A stretch of DNA of 29,119 bases, from the IMG/VR virus record IMGVR_UViG_3300043420_001189, positions 1 to 29,119 of that record, one strand, 5' to 3'. Made by a program: the position numbers and the translations under genes. Positions within the stretch are counted from its first letter, which is position 1. Each line of letters opens with the position of its first letter. The stretch is from a virus. The notes under the pieces were generated by a model that saw only the letters and a program-made list of their open reading frames with translations, made no database searches and was not told where the DNA came from. Positions 9,010 through 17,421 of this stretch are shown one piece after another.

Positions 9010-11220
9010 TTAATCGTTGTTGAAAATATTAGAATAAAATGATGACTTGATATGCTTGATATCATCTACTGATAATTCTTTATTTACATCTGCCTTTAAC
9101 TGATTTAACCATACACTATATTGATTAGTTATATACAAAATATTATCATTATTGGTTTCTGAAACATTTGCTAATATACGATCTTCATCCAAAGATTCAA
9201 AAGGATTCAGAGAAAACAAAAGCTTCGTTTTTAATTTATCAAGCTCTTTAGTTTCTTCGTTAGATAAGCTTCTCAAATTTTTTTTGTCATAAAAATCAAG
9301 CATTATAGGATTAATTGCTGCACTAATTTTTTCTTGAGCTTCTGAAGCCCAAACCATCAGTTTAGCTCCTGTCTGAGGAGTAAACTTCCTAGTTTTTCGT
9401 GGTTCAGAATCTTTGGAGTTCATAGGTCTACCTTCACCTGGTTGTCCCGGCTGAGTTTCATTTATATTTTCAGAATTAGGCCCATTAGAAGGCAGAACTT
9501 TTGGTTCTTTGGGCTTAACCAAAGCTTGTTTTAATTCCATCAAATTCTTTTCTCCCTTTTTCTTTTCCCCAAGCTCTAAACCAACCTGGCTAGGAGTAGC
9601 CATACCTCCTTGTAAAGCGATTTTTTTAAGACTATTTTCTGGTTGAGGATCATGCCAAGGTCCAGACTTTTTGATCATTCTATTAGTTTTCCTTTCTCTA
9701 GACTCTTTATTAAGTCTATTTTTTTCCATTTCAGGATCCATACCAAACCTTAATTGTAATAGTTCGTCACTAATTAGATTTCTATCTGCTAGCTGAATTA
9801 GTAAAGCCTTTTCTGCTTCTTCATTACTGAGGTCCATAGTGTCAAATTCTATCTTAGCCGGATGAGCAAAACCCATTGCTTTTTGAACGATCAAAATTTC
9901 GTTTTCCCAAAATTCTGTTAATATTTCTCTACCATATTGCAAACGTTGTGTGAGAGTTTTAAGGCTGATAAAATTATTAGTAGTGCCTGCTGCTCCATAA
10001 GTACCCGTCAAAGTTGGCGGAATTCCTAATCCAGCATAAACTGAATTTAAGTGAGGAATATATTTGCCTTCTCCAAGAAATTGATGTACACTAGTTTTGC
10101 TTTCTATAAGCTCGATATCAGGACCCCAAACCAAATCCATAGTTCCTCCACCAACATTATTACCCAATATCTGAGCTAATTTGGAGGTAGCCGCTTTAGT
10201 AGGAGCTATTTTATGATCTAGGCTACCAAGCTTAAAAATACGAATATTGCTAATAGCACCATCAAGAGCTGCCATATCAGCAAGTTTCAATTTTTCTAGT
10301 ACCGTAATATCGTCCATAATTGCATATATCATAGGATATGCCCAAGCTTGCCAATCGTCTTTTTTATAGTGATAAACAATAGTTTTATTTGGATCTAAAG
10401 GATACGGTTTTTTTGATTTAGCTGCTTCTATTAGAGAAGTTGGTAAAGTTTCAATAATAGCTCTAGCCGCATCTGTTTTTGGACTGTTTATAGCTTTTCT
10501 AATAGTAGCCGGTAATGTTAATTCATATCTTTTATCTATAGAAAAAGCAGCAACTAAGCCTGCAGCAACATCTACAACAACAGGATCAATAAAAGTATAT
10601 TTCCAAGGAATTTCTTTTTTTTCATTGATATACCTATCAATATTTTTAACTTCAAGATCAGGAGAGCCGACAGATCTATATAATTGATTTGTGGTTTTAA
10701 TATTAATTTTAGCTGTTTGTCTGTTAATAACTATGTTTCCTGTTTTATATATGTTATTTAAAAATCTTTCGCTCCTTTCTTTACCATTAACCTTTTTAAA
10801 CCACTGTTTATAAAATTTTTCTATTCTCTTATTCTTATGAACAACCCTAATGCCTTGACTAGCAAAGTCTCCCATAAGATCTATTACGTTTTTAACTAAC
10901 CCAACTCTTTGATAAATATCTTCGGCCTTTTTAATAATATTTTTGACCTGATTGGGAATTTGCTCTCCAGGTCTAAAGTAGTAATAATCAGATCTTGTTA
11001 AACCAGGTCTTCCTGAAGTATTCGTGTCTAAATTAGAATAGTCTGTAGAATATCTTCTGGAACCTATAGATCTTTCGTTAGAATTTATAGAAGTGTATTC
11101 AGATAAAGACTCAGAGGATTGTTGCATAGCAGCTGCTCTGCTTGCTTCATCGTCTCCCCATGCTATAAATGCTGGTTCTTGTTGATTGGTGGCAGCATTA
11201 ACTTTTGGATGTTCTTTCAT
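9010..11220 (-). CDS. Portal protein
   Basis: 736 aa from the ATG; a TTG nine bases upstream is in frame but lacks a better ribosome site. The protein follows the large terminase and precedes the protease. It carries portal hallmarks: an N-terminal YFRPGEQIPNQVKNIIKKAEDI region, a clip/stem-like middle with AYPMIYAIMDDITVLEKLK, the LNSVYAGLGIPPTLTG and FISLKTLTQRLQYGREIL segments that build the crown and stem helices, and a lysine-rich disordered tail after residue 500. Portals form the dodecameric DNA channel and docking site for terminase. The length is at the long end for the family. Confidence 0.9.
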   Translation of the reverse strand: MKEHPKVNAATNQQEPAFIAWGDDEASRAAAMQQSSESLSEYTSINSNERSIGSRRYSTDYSNLDTNTSGRPGLTRSDYYYFRPGEQIPNQVKNIIKKAEDIYQRVGLVKNVIDLMGDFASQGIRVVHKNKRIEKFYKQWFKKVNGKERSERFLNNIYKTGNIVINRQTAKINIKTTNQLYRSVGSPDLEVKNIDRYINEKKEIPWKYTFIDPVVVDVAAGLVAAFSIDKRYELTLPATIRKAINSPKTDAARAIIETLPTSLIEAAKSKKPYPLDPNKTIVYHYKKDDWQAWAYPMIYAIMDDITVLEKLKLADMAALDGAISNIRIFKLGSLDHKIAPTKAATSKLAQILGNNVGGGTMDLVWGPDIELIESKTSVHQFLGEGKYIPHLNSVYAGLGIPPTLTGTYGAAGTTNNFISLKTLTQRLQYGREILTEFWENEILIVQKAMGFAHPAKIEFDTMDLSNEEAEKALLIQLADRNLISDELLQLRFGMDPEMEKNRLNKESRERKTNRMIKKSGPWHDPQPENSLKKIALQGGMATPSQVGLELGEKKKGEKNLMELKQALVKPKEPKVLPSNGPNSENINETQPGQPGEGRPMNSKDSEPRKTRKFTPQTGAKLMVWASEAQEKISAAINPIMLDFYDKKNLRSLSNEETKELDKLKTKLLFSLNPFESLDEDRILANVSETNNDNILYITNQYSVWLNQLKADVNKELSVDDIKHIKSSFYSNIFNND

Positions 11221-11273
11221 TTTTCTCAATTCTATTGTAATAGTAATGCAATAATATTAAGATAATACACTTA

Positions 11274-13313
11274 TTATTTGTAAATCCCCATATATACCGA
11301 ATCGTCATTAGCTCCATTAGTAAACCATTCTGGTCCTTTATACATATCTCCTTCGTGTTTACCAAAATCTCTTGCGTTTGCGCCTATAATATCGTATTCT
11401 GGAGTTTGTAATATTCTGCTAGTCTGTCTAGCTAGCATATTAGCTATTACTAAAGCGCTATATCTATCTTTTCTTAATCTTCCTTTCTTGCCATTAGGCA
11501 TTTTAATTTCAGGAGTATCCCATCTATCTCTTGCGTTCGGACCAGTACTAGTCTGTGTCATAACTATAGTAGTAAGCTCATTCTTTAAGTCTTCAATTTC
11601 TAAAATACATTCTCCTAAACTATCATATAAATTCTCTAAGCTAGATTCCATAACATCCTGTCCTTCTTTAGCTAATGTTAAACCTAAAGTAAGATTATCA
11701 AATCTAGGAAATAGCAAAACTTTATCTTCCATATCTTTTCTTAAACCATGATTCGCTTGAGCTGTCCAATCTGCTCTAGCAAATTGAACAAGTTCTAATA
11801 TGTGCAATCCTTGTTGATTATCTGTGTCTTTGGATTTATTATAGTCAATAACAGGCCATATTAACAGCTCTCCTTCTTCTAATTTGTCTGGGTCGTGTAA
11901 AGCCTCCTCGATTGCAACACCTCCTCCTTGAGCATCCATACCTATCCTAGCACAAGGAAATACCTTCATTAAGTTTCTAATTTTCCTGGCACAAAAACTA
12001 TAGAAATCATGCTCGTTTACCAATCCTGTTTTTTGTCGTTCTTTAAAATTACTTCTATTAGTAGTCCAACAGTAAACAACTCTATTATGGTCAGAATTTA
12101 ACTCTATAACCACAATACTAAAATTGTCATTTTCTGATGCAGGATCAATTCCATAGATATAATGTTTATGGGAAGAACCTTTAACTGTTGCGTCAAAAAC
12201 AATTTTACCGCTTGTGGGACCAATGATATCTTTCTTGTCTGAAACAACACAACTTTCTATCAAGCTTCTCTTAAAAAATCCTTCACTATCTTCTGTAAAA
12301 CATGCTGCGTATTCCATATTATATATACCAGTATGAATAGTTGCTTTGGCTCGTGCTACCTGTTTATCATCCATGAAACCTTTTGGTATTAATTCATATG
12401 GGATTCTGATAATGCTATAGTCTTTCCAATTGAAATTTTCTGGTACCTCTCCATTAAACATGTCTTTGAGCTTATTGATATCTCCTTTGGTGTTTATAAT
12501 AGTTTTGTACCTATTCCAGTACTGAGAGAAATGCTTAAAAGAATAATCCGCAGTTCCTGCAATAATTGCTTGATTGCTAATCTTATGAGAAATACTTTCT
12601 AGCTCTTCACTCCATATTCCAGCTTTTTTCATAGCTTGTTTTTTAGCTTCTTCCTTGACATTTTGTATGGGGCTTGCGCTAACTGCGGCAAAGCCAGCAA
12701 CTACGGTCTCATAAATATCTGGACTAATGGAAGCAAATTCGTCAGCAATGATTATGTGTGCCCTTAAACCTCTAATCTTACTACCGTCTCCCATAGGGAC
12801 TGCAATAGCCCAGCTGTCGCCATATCGGATTGTACATCGGTCTACATCTCTTCGGGGGCCATCATCATTTCCGTTAAAAATGCTTCTTAGAATTGGGCTA
12901 TTTCTCCATATGTTTTCCATGTACTCGAAAATAAGCTTACTTTGTCTAAACGCAGCACCAACAATAACTATTTTGGTTCCAGGCACGAAAATCGATTTTA
13001 GTGTTGCGTAGAGAGCTAGCGAAAAACTCTTACCAAAACCTCGGCTTGCAATAAACATAGGAAATGGTCGATTCCAGAATTCTTGTAGCACAGCTATCTG
13101 AATCGGATGAAGCTCTATACCCAATAATAATTTACAGGTCATTCCAAAATATTTAGGCTGTCTCATTATTTTGACAAGATGAGCATCAGGATTTTCTATA
13201 TCCTCTTTGCTTCTGTTGATCATTAAATTTTGAGCTATTTTGATTTGAGACGTATCGCCAATATTTAACCATGCGTCTTCAAAAATCTTTTTATTTTGAT
13301 TCATATTTTGCAT
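11274..13313 (-). CDS. terL: Terminase large subunit
   Basis: 679 aa. The N-terminal ATPase has a Walker A-like SRGFGKSF (90-97) and a Walker B IIIADE with acidic residues 191-192, preceded by the terminase-type adenine-binding segment IELHPIQIAVLQEFW. The C-terminal RNase H-like nuclease shows GIDPAS (Asp390) and IGMDAQGGG (Asp460), with a further acidic site likely in the RKDRYSALVIANM region. It pumps and cuts DNA at the portal. The ATG overlaps the end of the ERCC4-type nuclease gene by 23 nt and has AAGG 5-6 nt upstream. A later in-frame ATG at codon 4 is possible. Confidence 0.95.
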   Translation of the reverse strand: MQNMNQNKKIFEDAWLNIGDTSQIKIAQNLMINRSKEDIENPDAHLVKIMRQPKYFGMTCKLLLGIELHPIQIAVLQEFWNRPFPMFIASRGFGKSFSLALYATLKSIFVPGTKIVIVGAAFRQSKLIFEYMENIWRNSPILRSIFNGNDDGPRRDVDRCTIRYGDSWAIAVPMGDGSKIRGLRAHIIIADEFASISPDIYETVVAGFAAVSASPIQNVKEEAKKQAMKKAGIWSEELESISHKISNQAIIAGTADYSFKHFSQYWNRYKTIINTKGDINKLKDMFNGEVPENFNWKDYSIIRIPYELIPKGFMDDKQVARAKATIHTGIYNMEYAACFTEDSEGFFKRSLIESCVVSDKKDIIGPTSGKIVFDATVKGSSHKHYIYGIDPASENDNFSIVVIELNSDHNRVVYCWTTNRSNFKERQKTGLVNEHDFYSFCARKIRNLMKVFPCARIGMDAQGGGVAIEEALHDPDKLEEGELLIWPVIDYNKSKDTDNQQGLHILELVQFARADWTAQANHGLRKDMEDKVLLFPRFDNLTLGLTLAKEGQDVMESSLENLYDSLGECILEIEDLKNELTTIVMTQTSTGPNARDRWDTPEIKMPNGKKGRLRKDRYSALVIANMLARQTSRILQTPEYDIIGANARDFGKHEGDMYKGPEWFTNGANDDSVYMGIYK

Positions 13314-13788
13314 AAATCCTTTTCATAATAGATAAAGCTGTTTTTTGAGCCCAATCATGATTACCGCAAAACATAACATGTATACCATGATTCATTTGTA
13401 GTTCTATAATAAATTTCAGTATAAACTTAGGAGTAATTTTAATCTTGCTCCACTTGTTTTTGGGTACGTCGGAACCATTTGGATAATTCATTAATTGGTC
13501 GTAGTCACACTCGATTAGAATATAAGAATGTTTATAATTCTTCATCCTGTCGATAACATCCTTAAATCTTCGTTCAACTACATTTCTCGCTAATTCTGCC
13601 ATCCCACTTTTTCTTTCTATGCATAATACATTTTCATAGCCTTCGATACTATAGTCTCCTGTGTCTAATTTTTTATTAGCTACAGCATGATACTGAAATT
13701 CCCACGGGTTTTGTTCCCTAGTATCGATTATAACGGTAAAATCTTCATTGTTTTTTGGAGGCAACGATTCTGAGGAATGATGCTGCAT
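13291..13788 (-). CDS. ERCC4/XPF-type nuclease
   Basis: 165 aa. The core motif of the XPF/ERCC4 nuclease family is clear: VIIDTREQNPWEF (Asp22, Glu25), then GDYSIEG (Asp45) and IERKSGMAEL (Glu58, Lys60). The family cuts branched or structured DNA in a metal-dependent way. Only the nuclease domain is present, without helix-hairpin-helix domains. A very strong GGAGGAAA ribosome site precedes the ATG. Placement between HNH and TerL suggests trimming of branched replicative DNA before packaging, or a recombination role, which is inference. Confidence 0.85.
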   Translation of the reverse strand: MQHHSSESLPPKNNEDFTVIIDTREQNPWEFQYHAVANKKLDTGDYSIEGYENVLCIERKSGMAELARNVVERRFKDVIDRMKNYKHSYILIECDYDQLMNYPNGSDVPKNKWSKIKITPKFILKFIIELQMNHGIHVMFCGNHDWAQKTALSIMKRIYAKYESK

Positions 13789-14008
13789 AAATTTCCTCCA
13801 TACCTTTTATAGAATCATGATGATGTTTACATAAAGTAATACCATTATCAACTTCAAATCTTAAGCCAGGAAATTCTGCCCAATTTTTTATGTGATGAGC
13901 ATTAAGTTTATTTTTCATGGTGCAATTTGGCCATTGACAAGTAAACTTATCTCTTTTATACACTGCTACTCTCCAGGCTTTATATTCTGGCGAATGAAAG
14001 TTTCTCAT
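13745..14008 (-). CDS. HNH endonuclease
   Basis: 87 aa from the ATG that directly precedes RNFHSPEYKAWRVAVYKRD, the usual start of small phage HNH proteins; an upstream in-frame ATG at 14044 would add 12 residues. Motifs: CQWPNC zinc pair (C24, C29), NAHHIKNW (H38-H39), DNGITLCKHHH (Asn55, Cys60, His62-64). The C-terminus overlaps the ERCC4-type gene by 44 nt. Small HNH proteins encoded near terminase genes can assist cleavage during packaging in other phages; a homing role is the alternative. No intron or split gene is seen nearby. Confidence 0.85.
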   Translation of the reverse strand: MRNFHSPEYKAWRVAVYKRDKFTCQWPNCTMKNKLNAHHIKNWAEFPGLRFEVDNGITLCKHHHDSIKGMEEIYAASFLRIVASKKQ

Positions 14009-15029
14009 TACAATTTTTTCTACATTGCTTTTTATTGGTATCATACTCAACCATATTTGCTACTAATGCTTCAAAACTCAATTCTGGTTTCCATCCTAGC
14101 TTTTCAAAAGCTTTTGAACTCCTGCCTTTTAGGTAATCAACTTCTGCTGGTCTATAAAATTCCGGGTCTTGAACAACATAATCATCCCAGTCATTAATGT
14201 CTATTAAATTAAAAGATGCATTCAAAAAATCAGAAATCGAATGAGTCCTTTCTGTACATATTACAAAATCATCAGGAGTATCTTGTTGTAGCATCATCCA
14301 CATAGCACGAACATAATCTTTTGCATGCCCCCAGTCTCTTCTTGCCTCTAGATTACCTAGTCTTAGTTTAGGAAAGTTTTCTGATCTTCCGCTATTAACA
14401 AACTCTCCAATCCATTTTGTGATTTTTCTTGTTACAAAATTCTCTCCGCGTCTTGGGCTTTCATGATTAAATAAAATACCACAACAACCAAAAATATCAT
14501 ATCCTTCCCTATAAATTCTTACTAGATTATGAGCAGCTAGTTTTGCAACGCCATAAGGACTTTGAGGTTTAAAGCTAGTATTTTCATCCTGATATTTTTC
14601 TCCTGTATTAACATCAACAGAAAAATTTGCGCCAAACATTTCACTGGTACTTGCTTGATATAGTTTAGTACCTGGGCTATGTTTAACTATACTATCAAGA
14701 ATATTTACAACCCCATTTGTATTGATGTTAAAAGTAGTCGTTGGCTGTTTGAAACTTGTTCCTACATGACTCTGTGCTGCTAGGTTATAAAATTCATTTG
14801 GATTGTATTTTTCTATAATAGCGGCAACAGAAATAGGGTCTGTTAAATCAAATTCTTCTAGAATAAATTTGGGGTGATGCAGAATGTGGTGGACTCTTGA
14901 TGTGTTAACAGTTGATGATCTACGATGTAATCCAACAATTAAATCATATTCGGATTTTTCTAGTAATAAATCTGCTAGATAGCTACCATCTTGTCCTGTG
15001 ATGCCAGTAATTAAAGCTATTTTACTCAT
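13980..15029 (-). CDS. gmd: GDP-mannose 4,6-dehydratase
   Basis: 349 aa, full length for the enzyme. It converts GDP-D-mannose to GDP-4-keto-6-deoxy-mannose, the precursor of GDP-fucose and related sugars. An NAD(P)-binding Rossmann motif TGITGQDGSY is at 8-17, LHRRSS at 35-40, FYNLAAQSHV at 80-89, the catalytic Thr/Glu in STSEMFG at 127-133 and YGVAK (Tyr159, Lys163). NHESPRRGENFVTRK and DWGHAKDYV are family signatures. The start overlaps the preceding gene by 8 nt (ATGAGTAA) after AGAGGA. It is an auxiliary metabolic gene inside the packaging operon; no GDP-fucose synthase is in the window. It may alter host surface polysaccharide or glycosylate phage components. Confidence 0.95.
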   Translation of the reverse strand: MSKIALITGITGQDGSYLADLLLEKSEYDLIVGLHRRSSTVNTSRVHHILHHPKFILEEFDLTDPISVAAIIEKYNPNEFYNLAAQSHVGTSFKQPTTTFNINTNGVVNILDSIVKHSPGTKLYQASTSEMFGANFSVDVNTGEKYQDENTSFKPQSPYGVAKLAAHNLVRIYREGYDIFGCCGILFNHESPRRGENFVTRKITKWIGEFVNSGRSENFPKLRLGNLEARRDWGHAKDYVRAMWMMLQQDTPDDFVICTERTHSISDFLNASFNLIDINDWDDYVVQDPEFYRPAEVDYLKGRSSKAFEKLGWKPELSFEALVANMVEYDTNKKQCRKNCNEKLSFARI

Positions 15030-15864
15030 CGTCCTCTTTCTCTATTATTTCAGGTATTAAAAATGGTCGATCTACACCTTTGTTTTCGTAAGTATGAAAC
15101 TCTTGTAGTTTTTTTCTTGCTTTCTCTGTAGCTAAATTAATAAGCTCCATCTCACGACCTTCTCTTTCTCTAATTTCTTCGTCTTCTAACATTCGTATAA
15201 GTCCAACCCATGAGCTTTTGCCATCTTCGATTCTTTTGATTCTTTGTTCTCTTGTGGCCTTAAGATCCTTACTAATTTTTTGTTGTTCATTTAAAAGTTT
15301 TGTATATTCGTTTGTATAATTAGCAATACTATTCCTGGCAAAATTAAGCTGGGTTTCCATATTAGCAAGCTTTGGAACATCTCGCTGATCTTCGGGCTTT
15401 TTGTATTCATCATCAACTAATTTTTGAAGTTTTTCAGTATCTGTAATATGTCTTTTTCGCTCTTTCATTGAGCGATTGATAAGAATTTCGATTGTAATAA
15501 ATTGCTTTATCTGTAGTTCTTCGGCCGGTAAAACATCTTCACGAAACTGTTTGATCAAACTTACCCATGTCTGTTCAAATAATTCTAATTCGCCGCTAGT
15601 CTCATCAAATTGTTTTTTAATCTCTGGCCAAAAAGGTTTACTGTGTAGTTTTTGTTTTAAATATTCAATGTTCTCTAGATTCTCTTGTCCCAACAGTAAA
15701 TGGTTTTCTGATATGTATCTTTCTATTGGTGCAGAAGATCGATTAAGTTGTTCTGCTATGTCCTCTATAGAAATAGAGTTTATATTTTTTCTTATGAACT
15801 CTTCTTCTTGTAAAGAGAGCTGCCCTCTTTTTTTGGGTGTTTTATTTTTTTTCTGCGTAGCCAT
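15022..15864 (-). CDS. HTH/coiled-coil protein, possible small terminase subunit
   Basis: 280 aa. After a basic N-terminus (QKKNKTPKKRG) comes a helix-turn-helix-like segment (LSLQEEEFIRKNINSISIED, then IAEQLNRSSAPIERYI), then a long charged helical region (about 120-250) likely to form coiled coils. DNA-binding N-terminus plus coiled-coil oligomerisation and position upstream of terL fit a small terminase subunit, though three genes separate it from terL and no decisive signature is visible. It overlaps the sigma factor gene by 23 nt. The HTH segment is similar in style to the protein encoded across the divergent region at 16694. Confidence 0.5.
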   Translation of the reverse strand: MATQKKNKTPKKRGQLSLQEEEFIRKNINSISIEDIAEQLNRSSAPIERYISENHLLLGQENLENIEYLKQKLHSKPFWPEIKKQFDETSGELELFEQTWVSLIKQFREDVLPAEELQIKQFITIEILINRSMKERKRHITDTEKLQKLVDDEYKKPEDQRDVPKLANMETQLNFARNSIANYTNEYTKLLNEQQKISKDLKATREQRIKRIEDGKSSWVGLIRMLEDEEIREREGREMELINLATEKARKKLQEFHTYENKGVDRPFLIPEIIEKEDDE

Positions 15865-16498
15865 TTTTTTTTATGATTATCATGATTTCTTGTTGGAGTT
15901 TAACGAGCTCATTGCGCGGAATTCTTTCTCCATGTTTAATTTTTAGATAATTTTCTCTTTCGCTCGGTGGTAAGTTATTATCTATAATATCTAGGATTTC
16001 TTTATTGGCAATTTTTGATATAAAAGAATTTTCTTCGCTATTAGCTATTTTTTGTTCCTCTATATATTGTGGCGACATTAGGTTCTTTTTGTTATTGTTT
16101 CTTTTTTGCCACAAGCTATATAGTTGACATTCTTCTGGTTTACAAAATTTTTTACAAAAGTTATCGGGACCATTTTTAGGATTATGGAATTCACATTTTA
16201 TGCAGGGTTTATCGGGCCTTTGATAATTGTCTCGCTTATAGTTAAAAAGTCTATTTCTCACGTGGGTCCAAAGAAAATTTTCCAGTGGACGAGATTTATC
16301 ATACTTATCTAGACACTCTAGGGCAAAGATAGTAGCTTGAGATTTCATATCCTCAAAATTATGATAGCCAAATTTAAACTTGTGTGCCAATTTTTTTGTG
16401 ACATTATTTATAGCGGAAATGAATTCCTCTTCTGATATGCCTTTTGGTAGTCCTTTTTTCTTATTATTTTTCTTTGGTGTCTTCTTCTTTTTCTTCAT
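15842..16498 (-). CDS. Late-transcription sigma factor, T4 gp55-like
   Basis: 218 aa. Residues about 45-92 (HNFEDMKSQATIFALECLDK, then FLWTHVRNRLFNYKRDNYQRP) read as sigma-70 region 2, like phage late sigma factors of the T4 gp55 type. A cysteine cluster follows (C99, C102, C115, C119, C124), probably zinc-binding. Residues 165-213 look like a short helical region 4. The N-terminus is extremely lysine-rich. It would redirect host RNA polymerase to phage late promoters; a TATAAATA sequence, the T4 late consensus, occurs on the minus strand inside this gene. It overlaps the short upstream reading frame and heads the virion operon. Confidence 0.75.
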   Translation of the reverse strand: MKKKKKTPKKNNKKKGLPKGISEEEFISAINNVTKKLAHKFKFGYHNFEDMKSQATIFALECLDKYDKSRPLENFLWTHVRNRLFNYKRDNYQRPDKPCIKCEFHNPKNGPDNFCKKFCKPEECQLYSLWQKRNNNKKNLMSPQYIEEQKIANSEENSFISKIANKEILDIIDNNLPPSERENYLKIKHGERIPRNELVKLQQEIMIIIKKNGYAEKK

Positions 16499-16613
16499 CT
16501 AGTAACTGAGCAATGCTTTTGGTTGATGTTGATTCTAGGTCTTTTGAAACATCCAAATGTTCTGAGGCGGTAATTTTTAAGGTAGAAGATACAAAATTAT
16601 ATTCTGGGGGCAT
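16464..16613 (-). CDS. Short acidic protein leading the late operon
   Basis: A 49-aa reading frame, MPPEYNFVSSTLKITASEH at its start and a Glu/Asp/Lys-rich end (LDEEKEEDTKEK). It has a good AAGGTG ribosome site 7 nt upstream and overlaps the sigma factor start by 35 nt, which points to translational coupling. I know no family. It could be a sigma partner in the manner of T4 gp33, but no motif supports that; the overlap and ribosome site are the only evidence that it is real. Confidence 0.5.
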   Translation of the reverse strand: MPPEYNFVSSTLKITASEHLDVSKDLESTSTKSIAQLLDEEKEEDTKEK

Positions 16614-16693
16614 GTGTTTCACCTTGATCTCTAGAGTAAAGTTACTATTATAATAACGTATTACACAATATTGTCTAATTTAAGGGGCATAAA
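16614..16693. promoter_or_regulatory. Divergent promoter region between late operon and plus-strand genes
   Basis: An 80-bp AT-rich region between divergently read genes. A TTATAATAA block in its centre gives a TATAAT-like -10 on either strand, with only loose -35 matches (TTGATC on plus at 19-bp spacing; TAGACA on minus at 19-bp spacing). It has none of the hairpin cassette found further right. It is the only gap where the long minus-strand operon could start, so a promoter is likely even though the exact site is unclear. Confidence 0.45.
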
Positions 16694-16936
16694 ATGACAA
16701 CAAAATATCACAGATGGCAGGAAACTGAGCTAGAGTACATTAAAAACAACCATAATATACTCAGCGATGAAGAGATTGCAGCAAATTTAAGTAAGATTAC
16801 AAATAAGAATATTACGGTAGCTATGATAAGACGTCAAAGAAGAAAATTAGTTATTAAAAAACCTAGAGGCAGAAGATCCAAGGATTCTGATGTTGTTATG
16901 CAGGAAGAAAAGGTGGGGGCTGTCGATGAAACATGA
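16694..16936 (+). CDS. Small HTH DNA-binding protein
   Basis: 80 aa. WQETELEYIKNNHNILSDEE, then IAANLSKITNKN, VAMIRRQRRKL looks like a Myb/homeodomain-like helix-turn-helix in which the basic VAMIRRQRRKL helix would contact DNA; a basic tail (KKPRGRRSK) follows. AAGGGG lies 8 nt before the ATG. It is transcribed away from the late operon from the shared intergenic region, so it may regulate the late switch. Its N-terminal half resembles that of the 280-aa protein across the gap. Confidence 0.65.
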   Translation: MTTKYHRWQETELEYIKNNHNILSDEEIAANLSKITNKNITVAMIRRQRRKLVIKKPRGRRSKDSDVVMQEEKVGAVDET

Positions 16937-17237
16937 TATTGGAAAAGATAGCAACATTGATTTTTTGAGATGGTTAAGGGGCAGATTAGTAAATAGATAT
17001 AAAGAAGATCCTTTAGTTGTAAATAATTTGGATAATATCATTAATAACAAGAAAATAGTCAGTAAAACAATCGATGTTAATTTAGTCGAAAAAATATGTG
17101 AAAAATTCTGGCCGGGGTTTACTCCAGAAACTTCAGAATTCTTTGGTTCTGTTGATAGGTATGGAGAACAGGAAAAGAACGAAATAAGGCATCTGGTCAC
17201 AAAGATTCTTGGAGAAGCTAGAAGGGATTGTTCTTAG
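16926..17237 (+). CDS. Hypothetical protein coupled to HTH gene
   Basis: 103 aa from the ATG overlapping the end of the HTH gene by 11 nt, with a GGTGGGGG purine run just upstream. The N-terminus is basic (FLRWLRGRLVNRYKEDPL) and the rest helical (EKICEKFWPGFTPETSEFFG, then HLVTKILGEARRDC). No family recognised. Co-expression with a DNA-binding protein suggests a joint regulatory role, which is inference. Confidence 0.6.
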   Translation: MKHDIGKDSNIDFLRWLRGRLVNRYKEDPLVVNNLDNIINNKKIVSKTIDVNLVEKICEKFWPGFTPETSEFFGSVDRYGEQEKNEIRHLVTKILGEARRDCS

Positions 17238-17421
17238 GGCTAATCTGAAGGTTTAGGTAATACTATTTAATTTGGTTGGGCTTATTGTTTTTGTACCACC
17301 GCGCCTTTATAGTCAGGAGGCGTTAATAACACTATAAAATATAAAAACCCCCCTTAATATAGTCGAAATAGTATAACAACTTTTTAATGTTAATAACATA
17401 TAGTAAAAATAACATCATAAA
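17238..17421. other. Gene-free AT-rich junction
   Basis: No convincing reading frame on either strand. The stretch holds two copies of GTTAATAACA about 67 bp apart, several TATAGT words (TATAGTCA, TATAGTCG, TATAGTAA), a small CGCCT/AGGCG stem with an 11-nt loop and a C-rich run (AACCCCCCTT). It marks the switch from the AT-rich left module to the cassette-rich right module. It could hold an operator, an origin or old module boundaries; nothing decides between these. Confidence 0.4.

Noticed and set aside
9010-11229. TTG start for the portal gene
   Set aside because: The ATG nine bases later is the more usual start, and the TTG has no better ribosome site.
13745-14050. Homing endonuclease inserted in an intron
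   Set aside because: Flanking genes gmd and the ERCC4-type nuclease are intact and overlap the HNH gene; no intron structure or split gene is visible.
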